The translations under genes were made by a program, and so were the position numbers. Below the pieces are notes generated by a model, which saw nothing but the letters and a program-made list of their open reading frames with translations, made no database searches and was not told the origin of the DNA. Shown piece by piece: positions 1 through 13,399 of a DNA stretch of 64,000 nt. Numbering within the stretch: the stretch's first letter is position 1; every line of letters starts with the position of its first letter. The DNA is from Gavia stellata (Eukaryota; Chordata; Aves; Gaviiformes; Gaviidae), in the NCBI RefSeq assembly GCF_030936135.1, contig NC_082611.1, forward strand, positions 13,965,001 to 14,029,000, in the 5' to 3' direction.

Positions 1-3000
1 ATTATGAATATTATCATCCAGTGTGTGGTAAAACAATTTAAATAACTGCAGATAACACAACATGATATATATGCTACATTTGTCAAAGACTGGCTTAGTA
101 GTCTGACTGGTTAACTAGAAGCCATCTTTTGATCATGACATCTGTCAGAAGTAGTAAAATATGAGTCAGTTTGATCTTTGTTCCGTTTAAAATTGGAAAT
201 ATGTATAAAGGCCATAGTAATATGTTTGTTGAGCAGCTGCTTTTATATTCTGTATACCAAAAAGTAGTTTCCTAATTCAGTGCTATATACTAGCAAGGCG
301 TAGTATGTTAATGTCACTAGTGACATGCTGTAGTTTGTATACTCAGAAGGATAACCGCTGTTCAGTGCTTAATGATTGCTTTGTGCCCTGCATCGCTCTT
401 GTAGATTAACTTCTCCTTAAAACACTGTACCTTAGAAAGGAAACTTCAGCTGGGATGCTGTATCTTGTCTTCAAATGTTAATGCCCTTTGCCTATCAGTT
501 CCTGGCCTGACCCTCCAGCGTGCATAATGCAAAACTTGGCACAAGTTCACATGTGGATCCCTGTAAAGAATGGAAATCAAGCTGGCTTCTTGACTTCCTA
601 CAGCAAGTTCATAGCAAACAGGCCTGATCATGAATGCAACGCTGAATCTGCTAGGGCATCAATGGAAAATATAGGTGAAATTTTCAGGGAGGGCAGAGGC
701 TGAGGTGGCTTGAGGATGTGAGTCTCCTTGGTGCAGCTGGGCAATCAGAGTGGCCAGGGAGGCAACTTGTGGTAATGACCAAGAATAAATAAAAACAACA
801 AGAGTAAGGGACAGAAGATGGTAACTGAAGAGAGAGCAGGGGAGAATATTTTATTTCTGACAGGTAGTCACTATGTACAAAATAAAAAGTAAATGGCAGA
901 GTAAACAGTTCTTTAAGGTCTTGTTTTCCTACTAGAATGGGGTTTGGGTTATTTTAAGGATGCCTATTGCATGTGAAGTAAAAACACAGAGAAGACAAGA
1001 CGTATTGGTCTTAAAACACCACAGTTTCCTTGGCGCTTACCTTGCTGAAAAGCTCAGCTTTTCTGTGTTTCTACTTCAGCACAATCCATATACATTATTT
1101 TTCCTGAAGTAAAAGACTGTATCCTTTTGACTGTGAAGACAAGCAATCTGAAAGAACAGGTTTGAGAGCTGAATATTAGGTGACTGCCTCAGGACCAATG
1201 GACAGACAACCTGACTGATCCTAAAATATTTGGTAGCTGTGTAGCTTCTGTCTGATTTCATGCATTAAAAGATTCTTCTGCTCATGATAAACATAGTCTT
1301 TCTTTAGGCAAAGTGGAACCTGAAGACATGCTAGCCAAGAGAAAAAATGATCTGCAGTGACTAGATGGATTATGTCTCCTGCCAAGCTTCGCTGATGACT
1401 CCTGCACTGGTATGAAGTCCCTTGCTTCCTAATAAAGACAATTAAATTTCACCTACATGCAAATCGTGGGAGGAAGAGCCTGGAACTGTTCTAGTATAAG
1501 AAAAGGAAGAATGAACATAAGAAGATAAGCCTGCTGAAGGCCAGCTCATGCCAGCCCTTACTATTTCACTAGCCAAGTGAAATAGCCAACTGGCCAAACT
1601 AAGAGTTAAGCAATACCTCTTTGGGAGGGTTTTGGTAAACCTTCCAGAAGTACAAAATGGGAGGTGATTGCAACCTGGAGCTGACTTACTCCTTTCTATG
1701 ACATAGTGTCCCAAGTTTGGCTGTGAGGCTCTGGAACTCGTTTCTCACTCTGCTATTAAGAATGCTCTGGATTTGATAATTAAGTTTGGGGGGCTAAATC
1801 CTCCCCCTGTGGGAAAGGTGGGAAGATGTTTGACTAAGTTCTTGTTGAGAAGGTTGTGTTAGTGCTACTTCTACTACATTGTGTTATTGATGACTATATG
1901 GCAATTTGGGACTTTGTTTTCATTATTTCAAATCTCTATAAAGTATTTGCAAGGTTATTTGTATCTGTAGTTATCATTAACTGAATTCTAAACCCTAACC
2001 ACGGAGGGAGATTTGTTTCTTTATGACCATTTTTTTCCCCTGCTCTTGCTGCTGTGATTTATCTGAGAACAGCAAAGATGTCCTCAATTCCTACACTTTG
2101 CAAACTGAACAGAACTCATCTGAAGCATGATTCAAAATTACAGATGATTAAGATAGTGAGAGCACACAATAACTTGTCAGATACGTGGTATGAAAAAATT
2201 GATCTTATAAAATAGAGTGATTGTACCCATTGTATAGTAAACAGCTTTAAGTGAAAGGCGGATCACATGCTTTTGGTTTGGCACATTGGTGTTGCATTGC
2301 TCAATTTCCAGTTGGCATTGCGACTGGACATGAGAACATAAAGTGCAGTGGAGCACTGTGGACTGAAGCATACTTAATATGCCATATATTCAAGGAGTTA
2401 AGGGTATTTTTCCTCCTGTTATTCTCTGCTATAATCTTATTGCTCTAATCATTAAGAGCCTGCTTCTAATTTCCAGGCACAGTTCATTCATGTCCAGCCT
2501 ACACTCTTTGTGCTTGTGCCAACCATATCTTTTAGATTAAATAGTTCCAAAAAACCAATCCAGAAGCCGGAACTGGAAATCAGGATTGCCTTTGTGATGT
2601 GTGGAGTTGTCCTAGACTAATTCATGCCTTTCTAATAGAGGAGGACAGTATTTGCCCTATGTCGAGTACCAGCACCCACCTAATTATTTAAGAACTGTTC
2701 AAGCCACCTCATCCTTGCTGCTGTGCAAGGACATGTATCACCCACCTTTACTAATGAATCACAGTAGCTGATACATTTCCCCCCTACACACTCATTTCCT
2801 TGACTCAAATTGTGTCAGTAATTGCACTTTGAATACTTTAAATGAATGAAAAGTGGTATAATGATGCTATGCTATCAAGAAATCCTTCTGTTTTTTCCCT
2901 CTCAGGACTGCTGAGGGGAGTGCTCAGTCCCTGCAACAGCCCAGAGCTGTGTCTGAGGAAGCAGGGGACCAAGCCGGCAGGAAAGGGGAGAGGCAGGAGA

Positions 3001-4600
3001 GCCCTGCAGCTCTGGACCACCTCCCGTTCTCCTCCTAACTGTGAGGTGTCCCTTGCTGGCCCAACCCAACAGCAGTGGCCTTGGGGAGCGTTCCCAGCCC
3101 TGCCTGCATCCTGGGAAGGAGCCAACGCCACCCTGCTGCCAGCCAGCCCACGCCAGGGACAGAGAGAGCAAGGTAGGCATGCGTGCCGAAGGTGATTAAC
3201 CAGTCATTAGTAATTGTACCGAGGGAAAGCAGAAGGGGAGGGAGACAACTTGGAGTTTAGGGGGAAGCTGGAATCTCAAGATCTTGTCTTCAGCAGCTGG
3301 TGAAAAAAGCAGCAGGCAAAATCACTTTTTCTAACTGTTATAGCTGGGGACACACACACGCACACTTACATGGAGGGTCCCACAAGCCCACAATCTAGCG
3401 CTGAAAACCAACCTCGTGACTGTGGACATACATTGTCACATATCTCCTATAGGCTGTGCATTTCTGTCTAGGAAGAGGAGGAAGAGAGAGGAAAGGAAGA
3501 GGGATGACTCATGAGTGCTGAACTTCTGAGGAAAGCACAGCTGTAATCCCAGACCATGTGACTGGGGAGATTGCTCTGAACGGTGCCTACTTCCGTAGTG
3601 CTTTCCCTTCACCCTCCTCCACCTCAAAAAAAATCAGTCAGTTTTGCCACACAAAGCAAAAGAGAAAAGATTTCCAGGAATAAAACTGAAGTTTTAAGCA
3701 AGAGAAGTCATTAGTCCTATGACTATGTGTCTTACAAAGGGGTAAGATCTTGTGCAGAACTGAAGTGGACAGAGAGGTAAGATACTTCAGAAGGTGACCA
3801 TGTGGTTGACATAGGAGGCTGGTTACTTAATGTTGTGTGACCTCTTCTAGATCCCCTGTCTCTGATCAAACAGGGTATGTTATAGGACTTCTGGTTATTT
3901 TTCCTTGTGAAAAAAAGCCCTGCTAAAATCTGTTTGTAGCAGTTTTACCAGAAGTTGCACACTGCTGTTTCTTATGTGATTATGGTTGGCTAAAAGAGCG
4001 TATACTTCTGTCTCCTGTAAACATTACCTTTGATATGAGGACGTGCTTTGTCTGGTACCTTTAAGTGGAAAAGAACCAGAAAGAATTCAGTGCCTAAGCT
4101 ATGTTTTTTAAACTGTGCTCTAAAATACTGTGGTTTATTATCAAGTACAAAAATTGTGCACAAATGAAAGCATTGGTAAAATCTGGTGACTGGATACTGG
4201 ACGTAGACTGCTCTCTCTACCCTAACATCTTTCAGTGATTCTTGTGTTCCTAGTGAGGTCCGTGACAATTAACTGAGAGTTTGTCCTCGTCACTGTCCTG
4301 CACTGTCTCATCCGTCGTCCTGCTGCAGCTTCCACCTCAGGCCCTGTTGTGCCAGCTCTGGTTCGTGCAGGAGATGCCAAACACATGCAAACGATGCTGC
4401 TACGGGGCACCTACGTGGGCTTTCTCACCAGCTTGCACCACAGCTCGGTTCCTCATCCTTCCTCGTTGCAAAATTCGGGAAAATTTACCAGCATTCTTCT
4501 TCTTCAACTTCAGCTGGTTTTGCTGAGCTCTCTGGCCATATCGTCCGTTCTTTAACACCATAGTCACTTCACTACTGTAATTTCATTTTCTGACAAACGG
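1..4600. other. Flank upstream of CARHSP1, no gene recognised
   Basis: No open frame here has recognisable protein similarity or paired splice signals. It is mostly AT-rich single-copy DNA, with a GC-richer patch near 2900-3180, a short CA run at 3351-3359 and a purine-rich tract near 3470-3504. In human the neighbour on this side is the 3' end of USP7, so the first part could be USP7 flank or 3' UTR. I recognise no USP7 coding sequence, so that is inference only. Confidence 0.4.
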
Positions 4601-5200
4601 GCTCGGGGCTGAGCGTGGTGGTCTCCGTGGCTGTTACAGGAGAAAAGCCCGCGTGTGTGGCGAGGTGCGCTGTGTGTGCCCTCCACCGGGGGAACTGCAG
4701 GCGGAGGGGGAATACAATGGAAAACAACAAAGCCGCGCTCTCAAGTTAGTAACCCGCGCCTGCAGACGCCAGCTTGCGGCTCCGTCGCCCGAGCCAGGCG
4801 TCCCCCAGCAGCTCCCGCGGCCGCCCGGGAAGGCGGTGGCCGGGGCGGGGCGGAGCGGAGCGGAGCGGGGCGGCCCACCCGCCTTATAGCGCGGGGCGCG
4901 CCGCGGCAGCGCCAGCGCCGCCCGCCAGCCCGGCCCGCAGCGGCCGCCGCGCCGCCCAGCCCTTCCTGCCCGAGGTGAGCGGGGCTCGGCCGGGGCGCCG
5001 GGCCGGGGGGGCTTCGGGCTGCTTTTGTTGCGCTGCGTGGCTTATCCCGAGTAGAGGGCGGAAGCGGCGGGCGAGGTCGGGAAGGTCCTTTCGCTCAGCG
5101 CCGGGAGCGCGGCGCGGCCGGCTCGGGCAGCCCTTCCCGGGGCTGGAACACCTCGCAGGGGAGGGAAGCCGGGTCGGGTGTGCTTGCTGGGAGGTGCATC
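4600..5200 (+). promoter_or_regulatory. CARHSP1: CpG island and promoter of CARHSP1
   Basis: GC and CpG content rise sharply here compared with both flanks. GC boxes (GGGGCGGGGC near 4842) are followed by short GGAGC repeats and a TATA-like TTATAG at 4884-4889. That would put a start site near 4910-4920. The island covers the first exon and donor, which fits a widely expressed gene. The start site is inferred, not observed. Confidence 0.7.
4912..4974 (+). other. CARHSP1: CARHSP1 exon 1, noncoding (5' UTR)
   Basis: A strong donor, CCCGAG|GTGAGC, ends this exon at 4974 inside the CpG island. The start is approximate, taken from the TATA-like element. It should splice over 19.3 kb to the exon holding the start codon. 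No start codon similar to CARHSP1 lies in it, so it is called 5' UTR by position. Other first exons are possible. Confidence 0.5.
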
Positions 5201-8200
5201 GTGCTCTGCTCTCGCCTCCTCCGTTTCAGTGGATTTATTTCACTTAAGGTACTAGGGCTAGTTTGCTTGCTTTTTTTTAACACTTCTTTGTGCTTTTTTT
5301 TGCGCTGAGGAACGGGGGATGTGTCATTGCGACACTCAGAATTGCTTATTTTATAAATCATGAGAAAGACAAAGCATGCTAAATAAGAGCTTTCTTCCAT
5401 TAGGAAGAAAAAGGTCTAACAGCACTGGTTGCTTAGAGGGATACTGCAAAACTTCTTACAGAGTCTTGCTAGAGAGTTTGTTGCTGTGGCATGAAGGGTT
5501 AGCTCTTACAGTCAGTACCTCTGTTCATTACAACTGGGGAAAACAGCCCTTACTTCGTGTTCTCTTTGCATGTTGGATGTGTATGCGTGTCACTTCTTGC
5601 CCCTGTAGAGAAACCTCTGAGCTTAATTTTTGGATCTGTGCCTCTGAATTTGGCTTTTAGGGAGGGGATTTGAAGTTCTTCTCTGACACTATTTTTGCTG
5701 GAACTGCACAGCTACTTCTGAGAAATGTTTGCAAAACCTTCTGTGGTGCCAGATTTCATTTCTTGCAGTCTGGGAAAATTTTCAGGCTGCTTTGACGTGA
5801 CCCTCCTGATGATTATTTTTTGTGAGGTTGAGAAGGGTTTTTTTTGACTGCTGTTCTTAACCTTCACATTCTGATTATTATGTTTGGCAAACATGCTTTT
5901 TTTCCTTCGGTTGATTATTAATAATGGAAGATAGCAAGTCCCATGAAAGTAGCTGCAGAGGGCTTGTACCTTCACAAATGCAGCTTAGCATCTCATTAAA
6001 TCTAAAGAGGCTTAACTAACATGTAGTAAGGATTTTTTTTTTTTAAGTATGCATATATGAAGACTTTGTGTGTTTACAGAAAAAAATTGTGTGTGCTAAA
6101 GAAAAATGTAGGAAAGATGTGACTGTTCTCTGGCAATGGGTATATTTTCACATGCTATGGAGGGTGTAAAAGGAGAGAAAACACATTTCTTGGCCTTTTG
6201 CAGGAGCAGAGCTGAGACTGGCTCATCCCACGTCCAGTGTGCATCGTGACACCCATGTGTGACATGACCAGCCGTGTGGTTGTGCTGCCTCTGTCCCCCT
6301 GCGTCCTGTGCCTCTGCTTCTGGCTACAATTGCCCTTTGCGCTGCCTGAGCTTCTGTCACTGTGGTTTGTCCATGGTTGTAATATTTTGACCAGCATCAT
6401 CCCCTCCTTTACTTGCGTGCATGTAAGCACAGAAATATTTGCATACAAGCAGTTTGAAAGTAGCCAGATAAGGCCCGGTAATGCTGACTTCTGTCTTCTC
6501 TTACGACTGTTGCTTTTTGGGTAGTCGTGTACTTTTGGTGAATCCAGTCTTCATATACACTTGAAGAATTAAACGCACCACGAATATGAACGTAGCTATA
6601 GCTCTCTTACAGCAAACTGCCACACCATTACATTACACAAAATGTGGTTCTTTGGATGAAATGGGGTGGTGGAGGGTTATTTCTAGGTGTCTTGAAAGAA
6701 GACTGTTGAGGATCGTCATTAGCAAAATTTAATGAGATTGTAACTGTTCAAGTCTGTTGATAAATATCCTGGATGTTGGTGGTGAGCGTTGACAGTTAAT
6801 CCACCCCTCATCTGGAAGGTTTCTGACAGAGACTAAGGAGAGGAATTGAGTTTGAACAGTGCAAAACCCATCAACTTCCGCCTTGGAGCAGGGGAGGGGA
6901 GCGAGTCGGTGGGAGCCGGATCATGTCCCTTCCCTGGGGCTGGGAGCTGCCTTCTGGAGGCCGGCGGGTGGTGCGGCTGGGACACAGCACTCTGCACAGC
7001 AGAGGGGTTGGCAATCTCTGAGGATGAAAAAAGGAATGAAATAGCATGTTTGGGTGTTTTTCTGCACACCAGTTTTAAAAAAGCAAAGCTTAAATCCTGC
7101 TTTTTGCAACAGGTTGATGTGGAGAACCAAACAAAAAGAAATGGCTGAAACACTGTGTAGGGAAACAAGCGATGCAGAGTGGGGATTTGGGTTCGCGTGA
7201 TATGTTACTCCCCAGCGTAGTTCAGATACAATGAAAAATAGGAAGCATTCATCTGACTATCCGCTTTCTCTTTTCTCTCAGGGCAGGGTAGAAACAGTTG
7301 TTTTGCTTCCTTCTATCTCAGTCTAATATTGTTCCTCATGTCCGAGGCAGCCCCCTGGACAGATCAGAAATCTTCATTTCCTCTGCCTCCTGCACAGATC
7401 TCTGCTCGTTTCCGTTCATCGCTGCCTGTCCGGATGGTCTCTGGGGGCTGCAGGGGGTAACTCGGAGCTCGGGTGAAGCAGCTGTAGCCTTGTGCTGCTC
7501 TCTGCTCTTTCAGTTCTGTCATTTTGTTCCTCTGAGCCGACCTCTGCTAGCCAGGTAGCAGTTTCAGGAATTTTTTTTTTTTGTGCCTGTTCTCCTTTTT
7601 CCTGACATGCGTGTGGATGTAGATTGTGTGATATATCCCGTGTTACCAGCAAGAGCAGTGAACGAGGCAGTGAATGGTGCCTGTGCGGCTAACAAAGGCA
7701 GTGCTGCGTACGTGGCGTTGAACTCTCCTTGCAGCATTGCTTCTTGCACAGTCTCCCCTTTCTGAGAATAAACAGCTGCCTCTTAATGTTTGTAAACAGG
7801 CATGAGCGAGATCACTTTGGAGGAAGACTTTGCTTTTTACCCCTCAGCTAGTCACGAAGAAAAAAGGCATTAAGGAACAGAAGACGCAGAGATGGGAACC
7901 ACTCTGTCATGAGGTGGCACCTCAGATCACCTTCCCCGCCTCAGTGGCATCTGTGAGAGGAACCGAACTGATGCTTTCTTTGTCGCTGTGTGGTGCAGAA
8001 AGACACTTACTTACCTTTTGTTTCTTTCATTTTGGGGGCGTGTGGAGTACATTAAAGCGGTGCTTCTGTTGTTTGCTCTCCCCCAGGGAAGCTGTAAAAT
8101 ACCATGCAAGTCAAGCCACATCTTCTCAGGCTTGGCTGTAGGGCTTACGGGTAAATGGGGCATGGGTTCTGCCCTGGGAGCCTGACCTCGCGCTAATGGA

Positions 8201-10708
8201 CAGGGCTTCAACAGCCTGGGAAACCCCCTCCTGCTTCAGTTAAATTGGGTTTCCTTTGTGTGGTTCCTCCGATCTACAGTCTTACTGACTGATTTCAGAG
8301 GTTTGCTGGTTCTTTATTTGCCATTGGTTTGAGGCTGTTGCACAGCTGCTTTTTTCATTGGGCAGATTTAAAATACAGAGAAATAATGAAGTAACCTAAG
8401 AAATCCTTTTTAAATAATGACTGAGTATCTTGGGGGTAATGACACTCGCGTTAAGAGGTTGCTGCATTATTAATGCAATTTGGAAACTGAATAGTAGTCT
8501 AAAGGAAAGGAACATTATATTTTTGACCCTTTATCCATGGTGTGAATGTTAGGTTCCACAGGCTAATCTAACACTTGCCTTGAATTCTGCATTTCTTCAG
8601 GGAGGAGCTGGAGATAGGGTGAAGGTCTTGACAGATGTTTAAATACTAGGGTGTTTCAAGGACAGCAAATGTGGATTTGGCCTTTGGGTTCTTGCCAGGC
8701 TGTTTGGGTAATAATTCTGTTTGGTGCCCTGTGACCACACATTTCACCTAGCAACAGGGTCTGGGAAGGTAAACTTGGGGTTGAGCTGCAGCCTTCCTTT
8801 GAAAGGTGATCAGATAGTGGAGGGATAAAGGCACAGAGAAAACAAAATAACCTGCAGTTAAATCCCTGAGTGGTTTTCCACCGAGAGCAGCACTGCAGGG
8901 AAGGGCTCTATTACAGTTTTCTGTAAAAAGCAAGTAAGCCTGCGTGCGCCGTGTTGCATGGTTGTGTTCCTTACTCCGATGGCTCTGTGCCTGATCTGAT
9001 CACAGACTGTGTTGTGCGGGACGAAGGAAAATAGAGAACCTTGACCTGGTAGTTTCTCTTGAATAATAAACCACGCTGGTCCTTTGCCATGCCTCATGAG
9101 CAGCATATGACTTCGGAAGTGGCAGAGCATTAAGAGCTAAGGTTGATCCCAAGAAGGAAAGCAAAGTACGTGTTGGTGCTACTTTGAGAGGGAGCTCGTG
9201 AGGTAACATGCTGGGGACGGCTGCACAATTCGGGTGGGAAGCCAAGCTGGGTGGAGCGTTGATGGTGCTGCAGCCGTGAGGCACCAGCGGAGCGTGGCCA
9301 GCATGGTGAGTGCTCCCACGCTGCGTTGTAGGAGCCTGTAGCAGTGGGTCTCTGGCTTGCTCAGCCGTGTGTAGCGTGCTGCATGTCACATCAGCAGTGG
9401 TGTGTTTGTCCCGTGGTGGAGGACAGACTGCCAGCTGGTGTGGAGACACAGCTGCCTACTGCAATTGTAGCTTTTTGATGATTAACGGTAAAAAAAAATT
9501 TTTTCTTTGAGAATCGGAGTGTGAAGCTCTGTTTCCAAAAGGCTGTTTACACAGTTGACTGTTGGGATAAGGAATATAAGGAAGTTTGTAGCCAACCCAG
9601 CATCTGATGTACACCTTGCCTTCTTCGTGCTGGTTTTGGATGGGGTGGGAGGGATGGTATATTCTGTCGTGGAAGCTCTGCCATGAGGAGTCACGCTGCT
9701 TTCCTTTAGGCACAACTCTGCATCTTAAAACTTTTCCAGGAGCGCTGCTTTTCCTAAGCTTTCAAATTCTTTGCCACTTGTTATTTAAGAGACTGTCCAG
9801 ACAAAGAGGAGTTTGTGTCGAGGAAATAAACATTTAATCTTGCCTGTCCAGTTGGGGAGGAATTTTCTTTCTGTACTCATTTAGTGTTTGGTTTGTTTAC
9901 ATCGTGCAGCCAATCAGGTTGACCAAGGCACTCTAACGATATGGACTATATTGTTTTATGAGCTCCTGCCTTCTCAGTGATTATTGTTTAGTCGCTTTCT
10001 TTTCGTGATATGATTTCAGAAGGCTGGTCAAAAGCTTTTGCTTATTTTCAGTTACATGAGTTACTTGATTAAAGTAAACCATGGTCATGATTGCAACTTA
10101 TTGACAATTACTTAAAAGGGTAAGTGAAACTGCCAAAAAGCAACATAAAAGAATTTCCTGTTTACAAAATTTATGCCTGTTACTGAGGTGTAAATAAACG
10201 ATTCAAATTTTTTCGCCCAGCCCAGCAAGGCAGTGCCTGTCTGTGCAATGGCACGTCCAGACCAGGAGCTCTGCTGACAGCAGCCAGGAAAGGCAGAATT
10301 TACTTGGCTGTGTAGACGGTGACTCCATTCCCTCCAATATTTGGAGAAAATTTAGCAATGGGGATTATGAAATGTGGTGATAGCCTTTTCATAGAGCCTT
10401 TTGTATTGGAGACTGGTAGGAGGAGTTCTTAAAGTATTTCAAAGTATTTCACGTGGTGGGTCTTTCATTTTACTGGTAGGGGAGGGAGTAAATAGAGTGA
10501 ATATTTGTATTCACTTTCTGCTTTATGGTGTTACAGAATGTGTGTATGAAAAGTGATCTTACACAAGTCTCAGTTTCTGAATAAACATATGCTTTATTTC
10601 CATGTAGAAAGGCTGCTTTTCCCTATCCCAGGAACTCTGTCAGAGTCCTAAAAATTATTCTCACTGATGTTCAGAACGCAGGTTCTAGAGGAGAAAATGT
10701 ATCTTTAT

Positions 10709-10724
10709 AAATATATATATATAT
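10709..10724. repeat. (AT)n microsatellite
   Basis: About seven AT units in CARHSP1 intron 1, possibly polymorphic. Confidence 0.8.
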
Positions 10725-11905
10725 CTGTGCAGCTCCACTGTCTTCTGATATATTATTTTTTTAAATTTTATCTTTACTTTTCCCCAGTACCGGGTTTAGG
10801 CAAGAAAGGTCTCTCCCTGGGGACATGAGGTGCACTGCAGTGTCTTTTACCCCCAGTAGCAGGGACTTCAGTAAAGAAACTCACTGCTGGAGCCAGGCCA
10901 GGCTGAATCTGGCAGAGCTGCTGCACAGGCACTGCCAGCAGCATCCCAGGGTCACGGTGTCATCATACCGCTGCCTGCACTGCCAGGTTTTCACACGCTG
11001 ACCTTTCCCACTGTTCTGTCCCTCAGCCTTTTCATGTAGACAAACCTCTCCTGAAAATCCTCCCAGAGAAGTAAAATAAGAAACAAAGGTAGTGCAGAGC
11101 TGTCTTGGCATTTATCACAGCCCCGTTGGGAGAAAAGTGTTTTTGCTGGACACTCGCTAGGCTGGTATAATTGTGGTCTGCGATCCTAATTGAATTTGTT
11201 CTTAAACATTTTAGTGTGGCTGGGCTGCAGTGCTGCCTCTTCCCTGGCACAGATCCTGAGGATGAACTCTGTCTCTTGTACCCCACCAATGTGGAGCTGT
11301 GCAGCCTGGGATCTCCTGGCCACCAAGACCAGGGTGAACCCACCCGGCGTGCATGCACCTGGTTTCCCAGTGCCATGAAGTGACTTGTTTCAGACTTACG
11401 GCTTGCAGGCAGACATGCAAGCTTATCTGAGGTTTCTTGTATGTGTAACAGCAGGTTTCATGCAAAACATTTGTCTAGATAAACATAACAAAGGCACTGT
11501 TACAGATTTCCCTGCCTTTGTTTTCTCGCTGATCTCGGATCTCTCTTGGTTGTGGGTCTGTTCCAGCTTCGTGTCACTCCTGTACAGGCCCTTTGTGCAC
11601 TGTGTTAAACCCTCGTGGGAAGGACTGCACCCCAGTGCTGTGTGCATGGGGCTGCTGTAGAAAAGAGCACCCCAGCAGCCCTTTCCTCCTGCCTGCAAGC
11701 ATGACTCCTGCCTGCTTTTGGCAGGAGAGGCTGTGGGTCCCAGCTCGCAGGGTAGGGTGTTGGGCCGTGAATCTTGGATATATGAAAATGCTGTCCCAGA
11801 GAGCCCTGTGTGAGAAGGGTGCATTGAAGATGCATCTCCATCCTTGGCGTGTCCCATGGTGTGTGCCCAGGGCTTGTTCTCAGCTGGGCTGCTCGCCCTG
11901 CGCTT

Positions 11906-11919
11906 TGTGTGTGTGTGTG
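11906..11919. repeat. (TG)n microsatellite
   Basis: About seven uninterrupted TG units in CARHSP1 intron 1. Confidence 0.75.
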
Positions 11920-13327
11920 GCAAGCAGAAGCCCAGCTTGCTTTTGGGTTTCATCCATCCCTGTCAAGACTGCCAGCTGGCTGTCAGTGGCCCCCTGCTTG
12001 CCTGCACACTGCCCTCAGTACATACAGTTTTCTAGGTTTGGCCGTTTTCTTGGCTCTTTCCGCCAGGCTTGGTTCAGGAGCCCTGGCGCTAGCTAGTGGA
12101 TCTGGTTACCCTGTTGTGCTGCTGGTGTGTGGCTACGTGCACGTGGGAGGCTGCTGTCAGCTCCCAGTGTGCGAATCTGGAAAATGTTAACTTCTTAAGG
12201 TCATGTAACTATTAGCACATGGCCAAACAGTTAAATTGAATTAAAATAATCTTTCATAAAGGCACTCAGCACCATTGCTGTGTGTGGTGTTTGCTCTGCT
12301 TGTATATCCCATTCCCACTGTGTTTGCAGTTGAAGTAGATACAGCTCTTTGGGGTAGTGACTCCTGTAATACAATGCTTAGTATAATTTTCTATTAAACA
12401 TGTGCTTCTATGTTGATTTTAGTTTTATACCTGAAGAACATACATGCCTCAAGATTCGTCTGCTTTTTTCAGCTATAACAGTTGATTTTTACCTTCCCTG
12501 AAAAGCTTATGTTGGCTGTTCCCTTGCTTTGGTCTGTGTTGGCTTTTGAGCATTAGCACAGTAGGCATAAATAATAGCGACAGCATCTGTGATTCTGGAC
12601 AGCTCTGTCCTGTTCCGTACACTTCCAGCGCATCACTAAAGCCACAGCTCTCAAAATCACAGCGTGGTAAATAGCTTTGTTGATACGTAAGTAGGCACGA
12701 AATCCAGCCTCGCACACGTGCCTGTGCTGGCGCTGCGGTTTTGCAGGCACTAAAACACAATACGACTCCTTTTGCCATTTAACTGGCTCTGAACGCGGAG
12801 AGTGGATGTGCTGAGCGAGAAAGACTAGTTTGTGCACACATGGTAATCGGGGAAAGCAAACTCCCCGTAGGTCCATTTTCTCATTAGTTGGCTAAGAACG
12901 ATGCATTGCCTACAGTAGACTTGCTGGGCTATTGGTATTGTAAGCCATTTTTGAGATTAAAAATGAGGTTTTTTCCTAGAAGTCTAAAGTGTATTATCAG
13001 TGATGTTTTCCAAACTGGAAAACAGGCCAAGGGGATGTGATGGAGGATTTGTGTAACGTGTAGTTTCCGAATGGTTCAGGGTGTTTATTGAAGTGGCTGC
13101 TGTCCCTGAAGCAGTTCTGGAGGCTGTGAGCTGTGGGTGTGTGCATTGGCTGTATTACTATTCACGCAATCGGAGATTTGATTACACCATATAGGGACTA
13201 CCTGTTTGTCAGTGCAGTAGACCACACAGATCTAACTAAAGCAGCAGCTGACAGTGGGGATAGTTGTGCTGCCAAGGCTGAGCTGAAGAGAGGTCTAACG
13301 AGAGAGAAGGTAAAATGGCAACATTTT

Positions 13328-13399
13328 CTGTTTTGCAAATAGTTTGGTTGTGTATGTTTGCTTATGTAGTCGCTGTTTTGCAAGTAGTTTGGTTATGTA
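13328..13399. repeat. 45-bp-period direct duplication
   Basis: A 27-base segment starting CTGTTTTGCAAATAG at 13328 recurs at 13373 as CTGTTTTGCAAGTAG, continuing through TTTGGTT.TGTA in both. The copies differ at two positions, so the duplication is fairly recent or slowly diverging. Confidence 0.75.

Noticed and set aside
1-900. USP7 3' UTR
   Set aside because: Expected from human gene order only. I could not match any sequence, so it is not called as a feature.
2842-3195. Overlapping open frames on both strands in a GC-rich patch
   Set aside because: Frames open in several directions at once point to base composition rather than coding. No family match.
9000-9449. Minus-strand open frame of 149 residues
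   Set aside because: Low-information composition, intronic, and no recognisable family.
11423-11953. Minus-strand open frame of 176 residues
   Set aside because: No domain, no codon pattern, no splice context and no similarity I recognise. It lies in CARHSP1 intron 1.
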